Shown piece after piece: positions 50,737-60,960 of a stretch of 64,000 nucleotides of DNA. The notes beneath the pieces were generated by a model. The model saw nothing but the letters and a program-made list of their open reading frames with translations. It was not told where the DNA came from and searched no databases. Source of the DNA: Neoarius graeffei. Taxonomy: Eukaryota; Chordata; Actinopteri; Siluriformes; Ariidae. Numbering within the stretch: position 1 is the stretch's first letter; every line of letters begins with the position of its first letter. The position numbers were made by a program, and so were the translations under genes. The stretch covers positions 7,798,793 through 7,862,792 of the forward strand of contig NC_083570.1 in the NCBI RefSeq assembly GCF_027579695.1, read 5' to 3'.

Positions 50737-52247
50737 TTTTGATGTGTGTGTAGTGTGTACCTAAGAAGGTTGAATTGACCTCCTTATATATAAGGTTGAC
50801 TATATATATTAAACCTCCTTTGGTACACACTACACACAGATCAAAACCTCTCTCTCTCTCTCTCTCTCTCTGTGCACTTATAAGGGAGAACATGGCCCAC
50901 TCTGCACTGTGGAAAACAGCTGAAATAATCCTGACTGCATGATCGGGGGGTAACAGTGAAATGAGCGAGCACGGGGAACACATTTACCTCATTATTTAGC
51001 TTATTATTTGTTCATTCTTTCATGTGAACGTTTGTTCATTTCATTAAAAACACGCTTGGAATAAAAAAAAATTGCCAAAAACAAAATAGTTTCATTAATT
51101 AATTACCACATTATATATGTAATGCTTCCAGATGATACTATATATTATCTTATTTTAAACACTTTATATTTCATTAGATTTTGGTTAAAAACCAGCACCA
51201 TGTGACGTTATCGACTGGATTTAGCAACTACTAATGCCTTCAGCAACGACAGTACGATTGCCTTTAGCAGCTACTAATGCCTATATCGGGGACGCGACCT
51301 GCAACGACGCTCTTCATCCTGTTGCTCTTTAGACTCCTTCTTACGAGCGAGTTCCGGAAAACCACACACAGAGACAACGTTCATTCCTTAAGAGAGTCTC
51401 TCAACTCTCTCTTTAGGTCTAAAGGGCACCGTTATCAGGAAACCCACCCCTAACCAGATTACGACCATCACTGAAGATAAATTTAACACTCTGTTCACCA
51501 GAACACAGACAATTTTAATCAGCTTTTACAGAATCCTTCTGATTGAGACACACATTGAAATTAAAGTTCAAATCATATCACTGACTAAAGCACCTGTTTC
51601 TAGATGGGAAACTATAATTAAGATGATTTAATTCTGGAAAGATTTCTAGTTCTCACCTGTTTCTCAGCTCTTTCTTTTGCAACTGAACCAGCGTCATGGT
51701 CTTTATGTTTCTCCAACATGCACAAATAACAGATGCAGGTTTGATCAGTACGACAGTAGATCTCAATCAGCTTGTTATGTTCAGAGCAGATCTTCTCTTG
51801 GAGTTTTGCTGAGGCTTCAATTAATGTGTGTTTTCTCAAAGCAGGAACTTCAAGATGAGGTTTCAGATGAGTTTCACAATAAGAAGCCAAACAAATGAGA
51901 CAGGATTTGATGGCTTTGTGTTTTCTCCCGGTGCAGAAATCACACTCCACATCTCCAGGTCCAGCGTAACAGTGAGCAGGAGAAGCAGCTTGGATTTCAG
52001 TCTTCTTCAGTTTCTCCACCACTTCATCCAGCATGTTGTTTCTGCGTAGAACAGGCCTTGTCGTGAAAGTGTCTCTGCACTGAGGACAGCTGTAGACGCC
52101 CTTCTGATCCTCCTGATCCCAGCAGCCATTAATACACGCCTTACAGAAACTGTGACCACAGGAGATAGTCACCGGATCCTTCAGGACATCCAGACACACT
52201 GGACACCTGAACTGGTCCTGAGCTACTGAAATACTGGCCTCGGCCAT
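40043..52247 (-). CDS. TRIM-B: complete finTRIM-like E3 ligase
   Basis: Six exons: 52247-51657, 48434-48339, 48194-47961, 47828-47657, 47458-47399, 40575-40043 (591+96+234+172+60+533 bp = 561 codons plus stop). All junctions are GT/AG and all phases agree. Domains: RING C3HC4 residues 15-57 ([19 protein letters not shown]); B-box-type zinc sites about 103-185 (CDFCTGRKHKA, CSEHNKL, CLMCLEKHKDHD-like); coiled coil about 198-310; linker with [27 protein letters not shown] (B30.2) about 385-561. The start MAEASISV is preferred to an ATG six codons upstream since TRIM-A has the same. Likely an antiviral-type E3 ubiquitin ligase (family inference). The intron before B30.2 is 6.8 kb and full of transposons. 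AATAAA overlaps the stop. Confidence 0.9.
40576..40873. other. TRIM-B intron 5, acceptor-proximal part
   Basis: Conserved with the same region of TRIM-A. Holds a tandem 23-bp duplication (CAACAACCAATCAGAATTCA, about 40684-40729) and a partial m91 end near 40751-40775. Confidence 0.6.
40874..41497 (+). mobile_element. Harbinger-like element with long inverted ends
   Basis: Inverted ends of about 50 bp that are nearly identical, CTGGGCCATAGAAGGTTCAC at the tips followed by repeated CACGCTGCA units. CAG on both sides (40871-40873, 41498-41500) fits a 3-bp duplication. Inside, 41022-41222 reads MDSSDDDDCLILLLLRQRKR and then GEFHRTFYNLL, like the N terminus of HARBI1-type transposases. The rest is missing, so non-autonomous. 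Confidence 0.75.
41696..42668 (+). mobile_element. Repeat inserted in hAT transposase remnant
   Basis: Sequence interrupting the transposase start. Rich in CGCAA and GTTGCG motifs at both ends (GGATGTTGCGATTTGC... and ...CGCAACATCAGACATTTTAG), suggesting a miniature DNA transposon. Ends not exact. Holds an m91 copy at 41889-41976. Confidence 0.5.
41889..41976 (-). mobile_element. Miniature hAT element (m91), copy 3
   Basis: Inverted relative to copies 1 and 2: GTTGCCAGATTGGGCG...GTATCTGGCAACACTG. The left tip has lost its CAG, so no target duplication is visible. Confidence 0.75.
43781..45048 (-). mobile_element. Non-autonomous hAT element, copy 2
   Basis: Second copy of the 13611-15046 family, inverted. 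Ends CAGTGGCGGCTGGTGGGC and ...AGAAATCGCCCCTG. Perfect 8-bp target duplication ATCCAATC (43773-43780, 45049-45056). Lies in TRIM-B's last intron. Compared with copy 1 it has a deletion near 44800 and lacks the m91 insertion. Confidence 0.9.
45104..46217 (+). repeat. Dispersed repeat R1, copy 2 (with SINE)
   Basis: Same repeat as 63-734, extended on the left by CACACGACACAG, which copy 3 shares. Carries a SINE at 45495-45876. Runs at the right directly into an m91 remnant (46219-46296), as does copy 3 in inverted form. Confidence 0.8.
45495..45876 (+). mobile_element. tRNA-derived SINE in R1
   Basis: 382 bp. Head GGGGCGGCACGGTGGTGTAG with polymerase III A and B boxes (GGTTCGAGCCCC), body, and GAGAT-type tail. 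Perfect 9-bp target duplication TAGGCCTAT (45486-45494, 45877-45885). R1 copies 1 and 3 show the empty site. Confidence 0.93.
46219..46296 (-). mobile_element. Miniature hAT element (m91), copy 4, truncated
   Basis: Right end intact (GTATCTGGCAACCCTG), left tip fused to R1. The R1-m91 fusion is the same as at 57016, so it predates the duplication of this intron. Confidence 0.7.
46297..47327. other. TRIM-B intron block shared with TRIM-A and TRIM-C
   Basis: Non-coding sequence that matches 16241-16548 (plus 15960-16240) and 56216-56938, all inverted relative to this copy but in the same orientation relative to their TRIM genes. Contains a (TTA)n run near 46603-46627 and an AT-rich dispersed repeat (46960-47310). 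Confidence 0.7.
47328..47389. repeat. (TG)n microsatellite
   Basis: About 60 bp of TG repeats, ending 10 bp from the exon 5 donor of TRIM-B (47399). TRIM-A has only a short AC run at the same place. Confidence 0.95.
48203..48230. repeat. (AC)n microsatellite
   Basis: 28 bp of AC repeats just upstream of the exon 3 acceptor of TRIM-B. Confidence 0.95.
48544..48592. repeat. (TG)n(GA)n microsatellite
   Basis: TG run 48544-48559 followed by GA run 48559-48592, in TRIM-B intron 1. Confidence 0.95.
48918..50517 (+). mobile_element. Non-autonomous hAT element in TRIM-B intron 1
   Basis: 1.6 kb. Ends CAGAGGCAAACAGTAACGAA and, inverted, CAGAGCTGGACAAAGAACCC. Perfect 8-bp target duplication TTAATTAT (48910-48917, 50518-50525). 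Near 49425-49510 plus-strand translation gives TEHSTAYKTSPSNLRKHIE, the second half of a BED zinc finger, so it derives from a transposase-coding element. Confidence 0.9.
50723..50860. repeat. Foldback (39-bp arms)
   Basis: Arms 50723-50761 and 50822-50860 are inverted copies with one visible mismatch (GAGAGAGGTTTTGAT core), with a 60-bp loop that itself has short inverted pieces. Flanked by TG/GA microsatellite. Miniature foldback or microsatellite-seeded inversion. Confidence 0.8.
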
Positions 52248-52266
52248 TTTCCTGAACTCACACACT

Positions 52267-52301
<35 letters not shown>

Positions 52302-52480
52302 TAGTTTTGTTTTCTCTGAAATGAGGCGTGACCTCCTGGTCCTGTGTCTGTGAAAGAGAGATAATGTGAGAGGAGGAGCACAAACACAGAGGGATCATGA
52401 ACACTCCTCTATTAACCATTTCATCTCCCTTCAGTGCAGAAATATAACCCATGTAGCCGCACTGATTAGGATTAATTTCA
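52248..52480 (-). promoter_or_regulatory. TRIM-B 5' flank/leader conserved with TRIM-A
   Basis: Sequence upstream of the TRIM-B start (52248-52480) matches 15143-15354 upstream of TRIM-A, including a CT run just before the ATG (GA run 52269-52297 on plus). Likely leader and perhaps proximal promoter. No TATA box or interferon element that I can call with confidence. Confidence 0.5.
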
Positions 52481-53455
52481 TGAAATACTCACAGAATGGA
52501 TCTTAATTTTCTGGACTTTTCCACCTACTGACACCTCAAGCACAACTTACAGCCTTGTTGATAAATTACAATTGTTTCACTTGAACAGCTTTTTCCTCGT
52601 GACATCTTTAAACTGATCTTCATCCCTAAAGAATGTTGGAGCCATTTTAAAAGTGAGGAGGACGCAGCTGTCAGGAAGGAAAACTGTATTTTATTGATTT
52701 TGCATTGTTTATTGCTAATAAAAATCACAAAAGTGGATCTTTATTAAACATAATCTCCATTTCACTCAGTATGAGCGCTCCAGCCTTCACGAGTGCCTGA
52801 ACCCTTCATGACGTGCTGTTAATGGAAACTAATCCACTTTGTGTTGGGTCACATCCCACCACCTCATCGCAGATTAGTTTCCTGGAGCAGCATGCCTCAT
52901 CCTGTTTTATTCCTGACATCATGTTTTATCAAGAACATTATTCTGGGTTGATGAAGAATTCTTTCTCATGAACAGATTGTTGAGATGGAAATGAAGTTGG
53001 TAGATGAATATGTTTGAGATCAGAGATCCTGAGTCGCCTCAATCAGTCATTAGATGTGTCTTTGAGAAGTTGGAGAACACTGGAGAACCAGGAGGAAACC
53101 CACACTGACACTGGTCATTTTAACATTGTTAACAGACTGAAATGAATCTCCTGAAAGGCAGAAGAAAGAAATCTGCTAGTTGTGTTAACACAAGACTTTA
53201 TCTAATCCCAGTCAGTGCAGGGTTCAAACCCCATCCACCAGAAATATCATTAAAATCAAAGGGAAAGGCAGAGATGAGGCGAGATCATCAACAGGAGATC
53301 TATCCAGAATAAACACGGCTCACAGCTGAGGAGATTTACTAACTTGAGCTTCTTTTAGGGACGCTCCCATTCGAAGCGATTTGGTGTCCTTTCAGGATTG
53401 GAACTACTAGTTCACATATTGTGACCAAGCACACACACATTAAATACAAGTTTCT
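52481..53455. other. No recognised feature
   Basis: About 970 bp upstream of TRIM-B. AT-rich, no coding domain, no repeat ends recognised. Upstream regulatory sequence is possible. Confidence 0.5.
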
Positions 53456-55220
53456 TTTTTTTTTCAAAATTAATTTTATTTCTTTTTCAATAATAAACTT
53501 ATGTCATCATAAAATTCTTTATGTAAAAGTAAGTTTTTAATTTTAATATCTAATTGTTTATTTCTCATTTTTTGAATAATTTTATCATGCAAGTTTGGAT
53601 ATTTGATACAATCTAGAAGCAGGTGTTTGACATTCTTTTACACCACAAGTTGGACACTGATTGGAGTTTTTTTTTTAAAGAAATTGTGTATCATTTGGCG
53701 CGCAGGTGGCCAAGTGGTTAGAACGCTTGACCGCTAAGCGAATGGTCCCTGGTTCGAGCCTCGGCTCGGCAGGGATCTGGGGCTCGCTCCCTGTCCACCC
53801 AGCAGTGAATGGGGACCTGGTGAAAACACTGGGGAAGTTAAAGGCGGCGAGGAAAGGAACTGGCCACCCTACCTCACTATGCCGATGGCCCAGGACAAGT
53901 GCGCTCTCTAACAGGCACTCCCCCAAGGTACGAAAATGTATATGGGACTCCCCTTTGCTTTTGTGTATCATTCAGTAGATATTTTCCAAATCTCAGTCTT
54001 GTAATTCTCCTGTGTTTGTTTCTGTCAGAATATGTATTATGTGTTGCAATATTTGGTTCAAGTTGGTTGAAGAATCTACCAGTTTGGCAATTTTCCCATC
54101 CGTCTTGCCATATTGGAAAAATAGCATCTTTGATATGTTTTGTAATATCAGAAGTGGTAAAAGGGTAATGAATGCCATAATAGGTTTGATTTACTGATCT
54201 TTTGGCCAATTTATCAGCCATTTCATTTCCTTTAATACCCACAGGAGCTGGAATCCAACAAAAAACAACCTTACCACCCATAAGATAAAACTTGCACATC
54301 AGCTATCGGAAAGCTAATAATTCTATGTCATTATCTTCCTTTTGAATTTTTTGTAAGGCAGACAAGGAATATCAGAAAATATCACACTTTGAAAGCGAGG
54401 TTTATCAATAAGAAGTTCCAAAGCCTTTGTTATTGCTAGTAACTCAGCTCTAAAAATAGTACCATTTGAGATTTTATAATCTTTTTGAATATGTAGACTT
54501 GGAACTACAACGCCAGATGCACAATCAAAATCTTTTTTTGAACAATCAGTAAATATATCTAAGTGTTGAATGTATTTGAGTTGAATGTGTTCTAATGCCA
54601 ATTGTAACATGTAGCAACTACTATCCTCTTGTTTAGAGATTTTAGCGACAAAATCCAAGTCAACTTTTGGAGATTGGGATTCCCAGAATGGAAAAGGATC
54701 AACCAAAGGATTACAAGCTGGAACCGGAAGACTATTAACGAAACGAACAACTTTAGAAAATATAGGACAAAAGTGAAGATTAAGGTCACAATGTTGTTCT
54801 GCTAAAAAACATTTTTTGTTGGATTATCTTCAAAAGATCTATATTTAATTGCACTTTGAGTTTGTTTGAATTATCTTCTTAGGTCCAAAGGTATAATAGA
54901 GCAGTCTATCTCCAAAACAGAGATAGGAGTACATTGAAGAGCACCAGTGCAGATTCTAAGGCATTGATTTTGAATAACATCTAATTGTCTTTTCCTAGAA
55001 ATACATGCAGTATCATAAACTTCCCAACCATAATCAAGACATGATAAAATTAAAGATTTCTAGAGAATGATCATTGTTTCTTTGTCAATACCCCACTTGA
55101 GATTTACTAACACACCTGAAGGGTTCACACTTCCTGTCTGCTTTTTCTTCTTCCTTGTGTTGAAAGGCAGCCAGCATCCTTATTATTGCATTGCTGCCAC
55201 TTTCTGAATCAATTCCTTGC
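53456..55220 (-). mobile_element. LINE 3' part with RNase H (I/Nimb-like)
   Basis: Minus-strand pieces of a LINE that carries RNase H. FTDCSKKDFDCASGVVVPSL and RAELLAITKALELLI are at 54323-54706, WIPAPVGIKGNEMADKLAK at 53877-54299, followed by a CPTCGV-type Cys motif near 53640-53670. A-rich 3' end at about 53456. RT and endonuclease are missing: 5' truncated or internally deleted. A SINE is inserted at 53696-53960. Clade call is from the presence of RNase H. Confidence 0.65.
53696..53960 (+). mobile_element. tRNA-derived SINE, second family
   Basis: 265 bp. tRNA-like head with A box (TGGCCAAGTGGTTAGAACGC) and B box (GGTTCGAGCCTCG), distinct from the 45495 family. Perfect 12-bp target duplication TTGTGTATCATT (53684-53695, 53961-53972) in the LINE. 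Confidence 0.9.
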
Positions 55221-55230
55221 ACCATTCTAA

Positions 55231-56215
55231 AGTGTCTTGCAAAAGTATTCATCCCCCTTGGTGGTTGTCCTGTTTTGTTGCATTACAAGCTGGAATTAAA
55301 ATGGATTTGGGGGGTTAGAACCATTTGATTTACACAACATGCCAACCACTTTAAAGGTGAAAATTGTTGTTTTATTGTTCCACAAACAATAATTAAGGTG
55401 AAAAAACAGAAATCTGGAGTGTGAATAGGTATTCACTCCCCAAAGTCAATACTTTGTAGAGCCACCTTTTGCTGCAATTACAGCTGCAAGTCTCTTGGGG
55501 TATGTCCCTGTTAGCTTAGCACATCTAGCCACTGGGATTTTTGCCCATTCATCAAGGCAAATCTGCTCACACTCCTTCGTTAGATGGGTTGTTTTGATGT
55601 ACAGCGATCTTCAAGTTATGCCACAGATTCTCAATTGGTTTGAGGTCTGGGCTTTGTTCAAGCCATTCCAAGACATTTAAATGTTTCCCTTTAAACCACT
55701 CCAGTGTAGCTTTCACAGAATGTTTAGGATCATTGTCCTGCTGGAACATGAAACTTCATCTCAGTCTCAAACCTCTGACTGACTCAAACAGGTTTTCCTC
55801 CAGAATTGCCCTGTATTTTGTGCAATCCATCTTTCCTTCAGTCCTGACCAGCTTTCCTGTCCCTGTAGATGAAAAATATCCCCACAGCATGATGCTGCTG
55901 CCACCATGCGTCACTGTAGGAATGGTGTTCTCAGGATGTTGGGTTTACACCACACTTGGCATTTCCCATGATGGCCATAAAGACCAATTTTAGTCTCATC
56001 TGACCAGAGAATCTTCTTTCATTTGTTTGAGGAGTATGCCACATATTGTTGGGCAAACTGAAAACATGTTTTCTTCTTATTTTTGTTCCTGTAAGCAATG
56101 GCTTTTTTCTGGCCATTCTTTCATAAAGTCCCACTCTGTGGAGTGTACAGCTTAAAGTGGTCTTATGGACAGATACTCCCATCTCCGCTGTGGATCTTTG
56201 CAGCTCCTTTATTTA
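55231..56215 (-). pseudogene. Truncated Tc1-like transposon
   Basis: The left end (AGTGTCTTGCAAAAGTATTC) is a typical Tc1 terminus. Minus-strand frames show the transposase: RVGLYERMARKKPLL (about 56100-56150), FSGQMRLKLVFMAI (degraded WSDET box), [18 protein letters not shown] and [15 protein letters not shown] at 55567-55749. Frameshifts throughout; the other end is cut off at 56215 by the TRIM-C intron block. Confidence 0.8.
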
Positions 56216-56938
56216 TGGCTCATAAAAATTGCACTGAAGTGAATATTAACTTGGCACAGGGTAATAAAAAGACATTCTTTTCTTCACAGGCAACATTCTG
56301 CCAATCCAGTTTCTCAAAGATTAGTACCCAGATCAACAAAAAGTGCAAAGTAACAACGTATTGCCAGCTGTCATTTGGATAAAAGTCACAACAGTTAGAA
56401 CGAGATAACATGTAGGCAAGGGCGTAGGTTTAGTATTAACATTGGTGGGGACAAAAACCCAATGCCAACCCCCAGTGGTGCCAACTTCAAGTCAACATTA
56501 GAGGGTCACAATATTTTGCTCTGTTGTGTTCCACCAAAAGAGTCTCCATCATCTCTCCAAAGGCCAGACTTTTAACATTTGAAGTTCAGAACTGTAGTAA
56601 TTCATGAATAATAATAATAATAATAATAATATGAAATCCATTTGATTAACTGCAAATCTTGCATGTGATGATGAACTCATTCTACCAATTTGCAAATGTG
56701 TTTTCCAAGCGAATAGCGCACTGACTGTTGGGAGGGTGTATGTTCCTTTCCCTCATAAATGGAAATAAAACCCATCCGGAGCCTTAAACACTGCGTTCCA
56801 TGAGGCTGGCAGGGGGAGTCGCTCTCTTCTGTGGGATCTTTAACTAGTTTTAGAATGCTAGTTTAAGCTGATATGTGATTGATCTAATGGTAAAACAGCA
56901 CGAGGGCTCAAGAACTTTGACAGGTTCCAATTTTACTT
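56216..56938. other. TRIM-C intron block
   Basis: Matches the intron before B30.2 in TRIM-A and TRIM-B. Begins abruptly next to the Tc1 remnant. Has an ATA/TAA run near 56608-56630. Confidence 0.75.
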
Positions 56939-57016
56939 CAGGGTTGCCAGATACTGCTGACGTTTTCCAGCCCAAAATATGTTCAAAACCCGCCAACATG
57001 CACTTAAAACTGCCCA
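56939..57016 (+). mobile_element. Miniature hAT element (m91), copy 5, truncated
   Basis: CAGGGTTGCCAGATACTG at the left; right tip fused to R1 exactly as in copy 4, inverted. Confidence 0.75.
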
Positions 57017-57742
57017 AAATGTAAAATGTACTTGATGCCTATCTTGTAAAGTAAAAATATGCAGCTAAAGTCCAGTATACTATTTGTAAATCGAACAAAT
57101 AGCAACATGAGGCCGTCAGTGCTGGAGGTGAAGAATCTGCTGTCTGGTACTCGGCTCCGTGTGGTTCAATCAGATTATAACTCTGCAATCGTCTGCTGTG
57201 TTCTGAATCCTACATGCACCAGTAGGTGGCGCACACGCAGAATATTATGTAGGCTATGTTAGGCTACGATGCATATCTAACATCTGCATTGCTGAGGTTG
57301 TTTATTTTTTATTTATTTATCTTTTTATCCTGTTTGTTTTATTAATTTTATAGGCCTAGTTATTCTGCTTAATTTATTTTTGTCTACATCCATGTATTTT
57401 CTTCATGTGTTATGCTGATTTTTGTGGATTTGTTAGATTGTACCTGTTTTATATACTTCCATTAAAAAAAAAAAGTTAGGCTCCGATGCATGGCTGAATG
57501 TAACATGAGAAGAGAAAATGGAGAATGGATTGCGTTATTCTTATTTACTAGTTTATGAGTTCAGTTTCTGCACTACATTACACACATTCATATTAGTCTT
57601 ACAGTTACATCGACTTTTTTTGTTTAAATAATACTTAATGAGATTAATGTTTATTGTTAATGATTAATTTAGGCCAATGCTCGATTTTGGTTGTTTAAAA
57701 TACCTAAGGGGTGCTGGGTAAACTAGGTCTTTGTGTCGTGTG
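57017..57742 (-). repeat. Dispersed repeat R1, copy 3
   Basis: Inverted copy of R1 without the SINE. Abuts the truncated B30.2 exon of TRIM-C at about 57745. Confidence 0.8.
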
Positions 57743-57746
57743 CAGT

Positions 57747-58004
57747 CAGTCCTGGAGTCTGTGTTGTTTTTCTTCTTCTCTCTCTTTCTATCACAACAGC
57801 ATTGAGACTGTTCTCAGAGTTCCATCACCCTCCAGAATAGGAGTGTATGTGTATCACAGTGCAGGAACTCTGTCCTTCTACAGCGTCTCTGACACGATGA
57901 AGCTCCTCCACAGAGTCCACACCACATTCACTCAGACTCTATATGCTGGGTTTGGACCCTACTGGTTTTCTGGTTCTACAGTGAGATTGTGTGATCCAGA
58001 ATAA
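57747..58004 (+). pseudogene. TRIM-C: B30.2 fragment
   Basis: Only the 3' half of the B30.2 exon, from QSWS to RLCDPE, open to the stop. Its 5' half and splice acceptor are replaced by R1. No RING, B-box or coiled-coil exon occurs upstream in the window. AATAAA overlaps the stop as in the other copies. A pseudogene. Confidence 0.85.
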
Positions 58005-60945
58005 AAGTGTGTAGTGTTTTCTGTAAAATTCCTGCACGTTGCCACGTTGTTGCTCAGTCGTCTGTTTCACTAGAACACAATCCAGCTGCACAAAAACACT
58101 CATTTTAATATTTAAATTAAAACAGATGAATAATTTAAAATAATTAAAAAGGGAATGTTAAAAATTAACTGTCAAACAAGAAACTCGTCAAATTTAAAAA
58201 GAAAATGATCTCATGACCTTCGCATTATAAAGTTGTGTTTGTTTCATATTAAGCAGCGTCTCATTAAATAACTAATAAACAGTAATAAAGCCAGAACAGA
58301 ACAACATTTTAAACCTGTTCAGGTCACACTATATAAAAATAAAACATCACTTTTGGAATGAATTTGATTTTTCTGCTTGTGTTCTAAGATGTAAAATCCA
58401 CATTCACTTTTTCAAATCTGAAGTTGTTTCTAAACCCTGAGATTTGATTGTAAAACATTGAACAATATTTAAACTCCATTAGAACATCCAGTACATGATC
58501 GGTTCAGGCTGCCGATGTCGTGTTCATCCCATATTCAGCCTGGATGATGATTGGCCCGCAGATAGAACCTTATACATCCAGGTTTATCTGTGAGTTTGGG
58601 ATTTTTATTCAAATATTACAATCAAAGCTTTGCAGAATAAAAGATAAGAGCACAGGAGAATAAAGTTTCCCCCAGTGATGGAGTTTCTGTGCTGAACTCA
58701 TTTTCAGACAGCAGCAAATTCAACCTTTTCCTGAGAGTTTCAGCAGCTGGATAAATATTGTTCAGTATTTTAAACTGAATTTCTTTCACTGTGGGTGAAA
58801 TTGGCCGTCTTAGATAATTACAGTGTGTATTTGTTAGTGTTCCTCCATCAGTTATTCTTACTTTTTTTTTATATCGGGGAATAGCTTCCATTTTAAAATA
58901 TTCCTAATTCCTTTGTTATTAGATTTTCTTTCACTGATTTTCAATTCAGGCAGTTTGACCGACACCTTTGAATATTCAAGGGTATTTTTTATTGTGAACC
59001 TTAAGGGAGGTGGAATAGCTCTACAAATTTAATTAAATTCTCTATAGACACATTTTAAATGAAACTTTTCTACAAATGAATTAAATTGCATTAAATGTCC
59101 ATTTTCATCCATTAGATCAGTAAAATCTAAAACTTTATAATTCCATTCTTGTTGAAATAAAGTCTTCCTATTAATAGTAATGGTTCTATTATTCTACAAG
59201 GTTAAGTACACTAGCATTTTTGTACATTAAATAAATAATTTTGGTGAAATTGGGCAGCCTTGTCTGATTCCACGTAAAATCTTGAATAATTGATTGATTA
59301 TCAGTCATATCCAGAATCAGTCGGATGTGGTTTTGAATATATCTTCCCTTCATGAAGGCTGATTGATATTCGTCTACAAGTTTTACAAGTACACACTTTA
59401 GACGATTAGCAGATACTAAGGCAAGTAATTTATAATCATTGCATAGTAAGGTTATAGGTCTCCAATTGTCTAGTAACAAGAAGTCTTTTTTGGGTTTTGG
59501 TAGCAAGGTTATTAAGCCTGTCTTCATCGTCGGGGATAAACATCCTTTGTAAATGCATTCTAAAAATGCTCTATATAATATATATTTTTTTTAATATCCG
59601 CCCAAAAGTATTTTAAAATTTCAGATGTTAAGCCATCGATTCCTGGTGATTTGCCATTTTTCATTTGTTTTAATGCAATTTCAATTTCTGTTATAGTTCA
59701 TTCCTCATCAAGTGTATGTTTGTCTTCATTTTTTTTTTATGTCATCATTGATGGGATACAATAAGATGTCACATTCTGATTTATTAAATTTAAGTTGCAA
59801 TAAAAGAGCCAAATTCCATCCTGTACTCATTTCTGATCATCTATTATATTATCATTGGTCATAAGCTTACTCATTTTTTTCTTAGTTTGTCTTTGTTTTT
59901 GAAGTCCAAAGAAATACGATGAACTTTTTTCACCCTGTTCGATCCATCCAGCTCTTGATCGAGTGGAAGCTCCATTTGCCTTTATTGTGTACATTTCGTC
60001 TAGTTGAGACTGCATTGACTGTAATTCTGACATGTTTTCGAAGGATAGTTGTGTTATTTACTAATGTATTAATTTTATCAATCAGATCCTTTTGTTCTTG
60101 TCTCCTTATATGTGAAAGTTTTTTACCCATGCCAATTGCTATTTGTTTGAGCTTAAACTTAAATCATTCCCATTTACTCCTATCAGACATGTCTAACTCT
60201 TCAACCTCCAAAATAAGAGACTTCACCTGATCACAAAATTCACCGTTCTGTAATAAGTCGTGATTAAATGTCCAGATATTAGGAAGGATCTTATGTTGCT
60301 TAGACATGAATAGGTTTAGACTAATCGTACAATGGTCTGTGAGCGGAGAGGCTGAAATTTCACAATCTAAAATATCATTATACAGCTCACAAGAGATAAG
60401 CCAGTAATCTAGTCTCGAACACTGACCGTTTCCTGCAGCATTAAACCATGTATATTGAATACAAGTTGGGTTTGATGACCTCCAAAAATCAATTACATTC
60501 GTTGTTGTTCATAAATTCAGTATAATGTGGCTGTAAACAGGTTGTGGATTCCTGTGAGGTATTCGATCTCACCATGAATCAGGGGCTATGTTAAAGTCTC
60601 CGCCCATTATCACTTTTTCTGAAGTATATGATGTTTTTCATTCGTTAACAAGTTTACTTCATTCCTCTGTTATGATTTTGGGTACAAATAAGGTTCATTT
60701 GGTTGTGCTTAGAACTGTGATATTGGTGAATTGCTCCTCGAGGGAACAAAAGAGTTAACCTGTTGTAATAATAGGATTAAATAGGTGCAGTTCAATAACC
60801 ACTTAACATTAAAGATAATCGTTTACAGACCGGTCTAAAACATAGAAATCAGATTAAAATTCAAAAGGAGAGAGAGAAAGAACTTTATAAATTCATCCAT
60901 CTTAGGTAGATTATCTAACTGAATTATACTGCATTACAGTGAGAT
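58005..60945 (-). mobile_element. TRIM-C 3' flank and Tx1-like LINE, block 2 (uninterrupted)
   Basis: 58005-58250 is the shared TRIM flank. The remainder is the Tx1-like LINE on minus without the five insertions of block 1. RT piece 59189-59527 (LITLLPKPKKDFLLLDNWRP), linker 59827-60033 (RSRAGWIEQGEKSSSYFFGL) and endonuclease end 60250-60680 (GGDFNIAPDS, YTWFNAAGNGQCSRLDYWL). Same internal RT deletion as block 1. Frameshifted and dead. Confidence 0.8.
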
Positions 60946-60960
60946 AACACAGGAAATTTG

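Larger units (their letters stand above)
48612..51450. mobile_element. 2.8-kb element with GGGTTTCC ends in TRIM-B intron 1
   Basis: Left end GGGCTGGGTTTCCCGAAAGC and right end, inverted, GGGGTGGGTTTCCTGATAAC, each followed by an AAGAGAG-type motif. No clean target duplication found. Contains a complete hAT insertion (48918-50517) and a foldback (50723-50860). Superfamily not certain. Confidence 0.55.
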
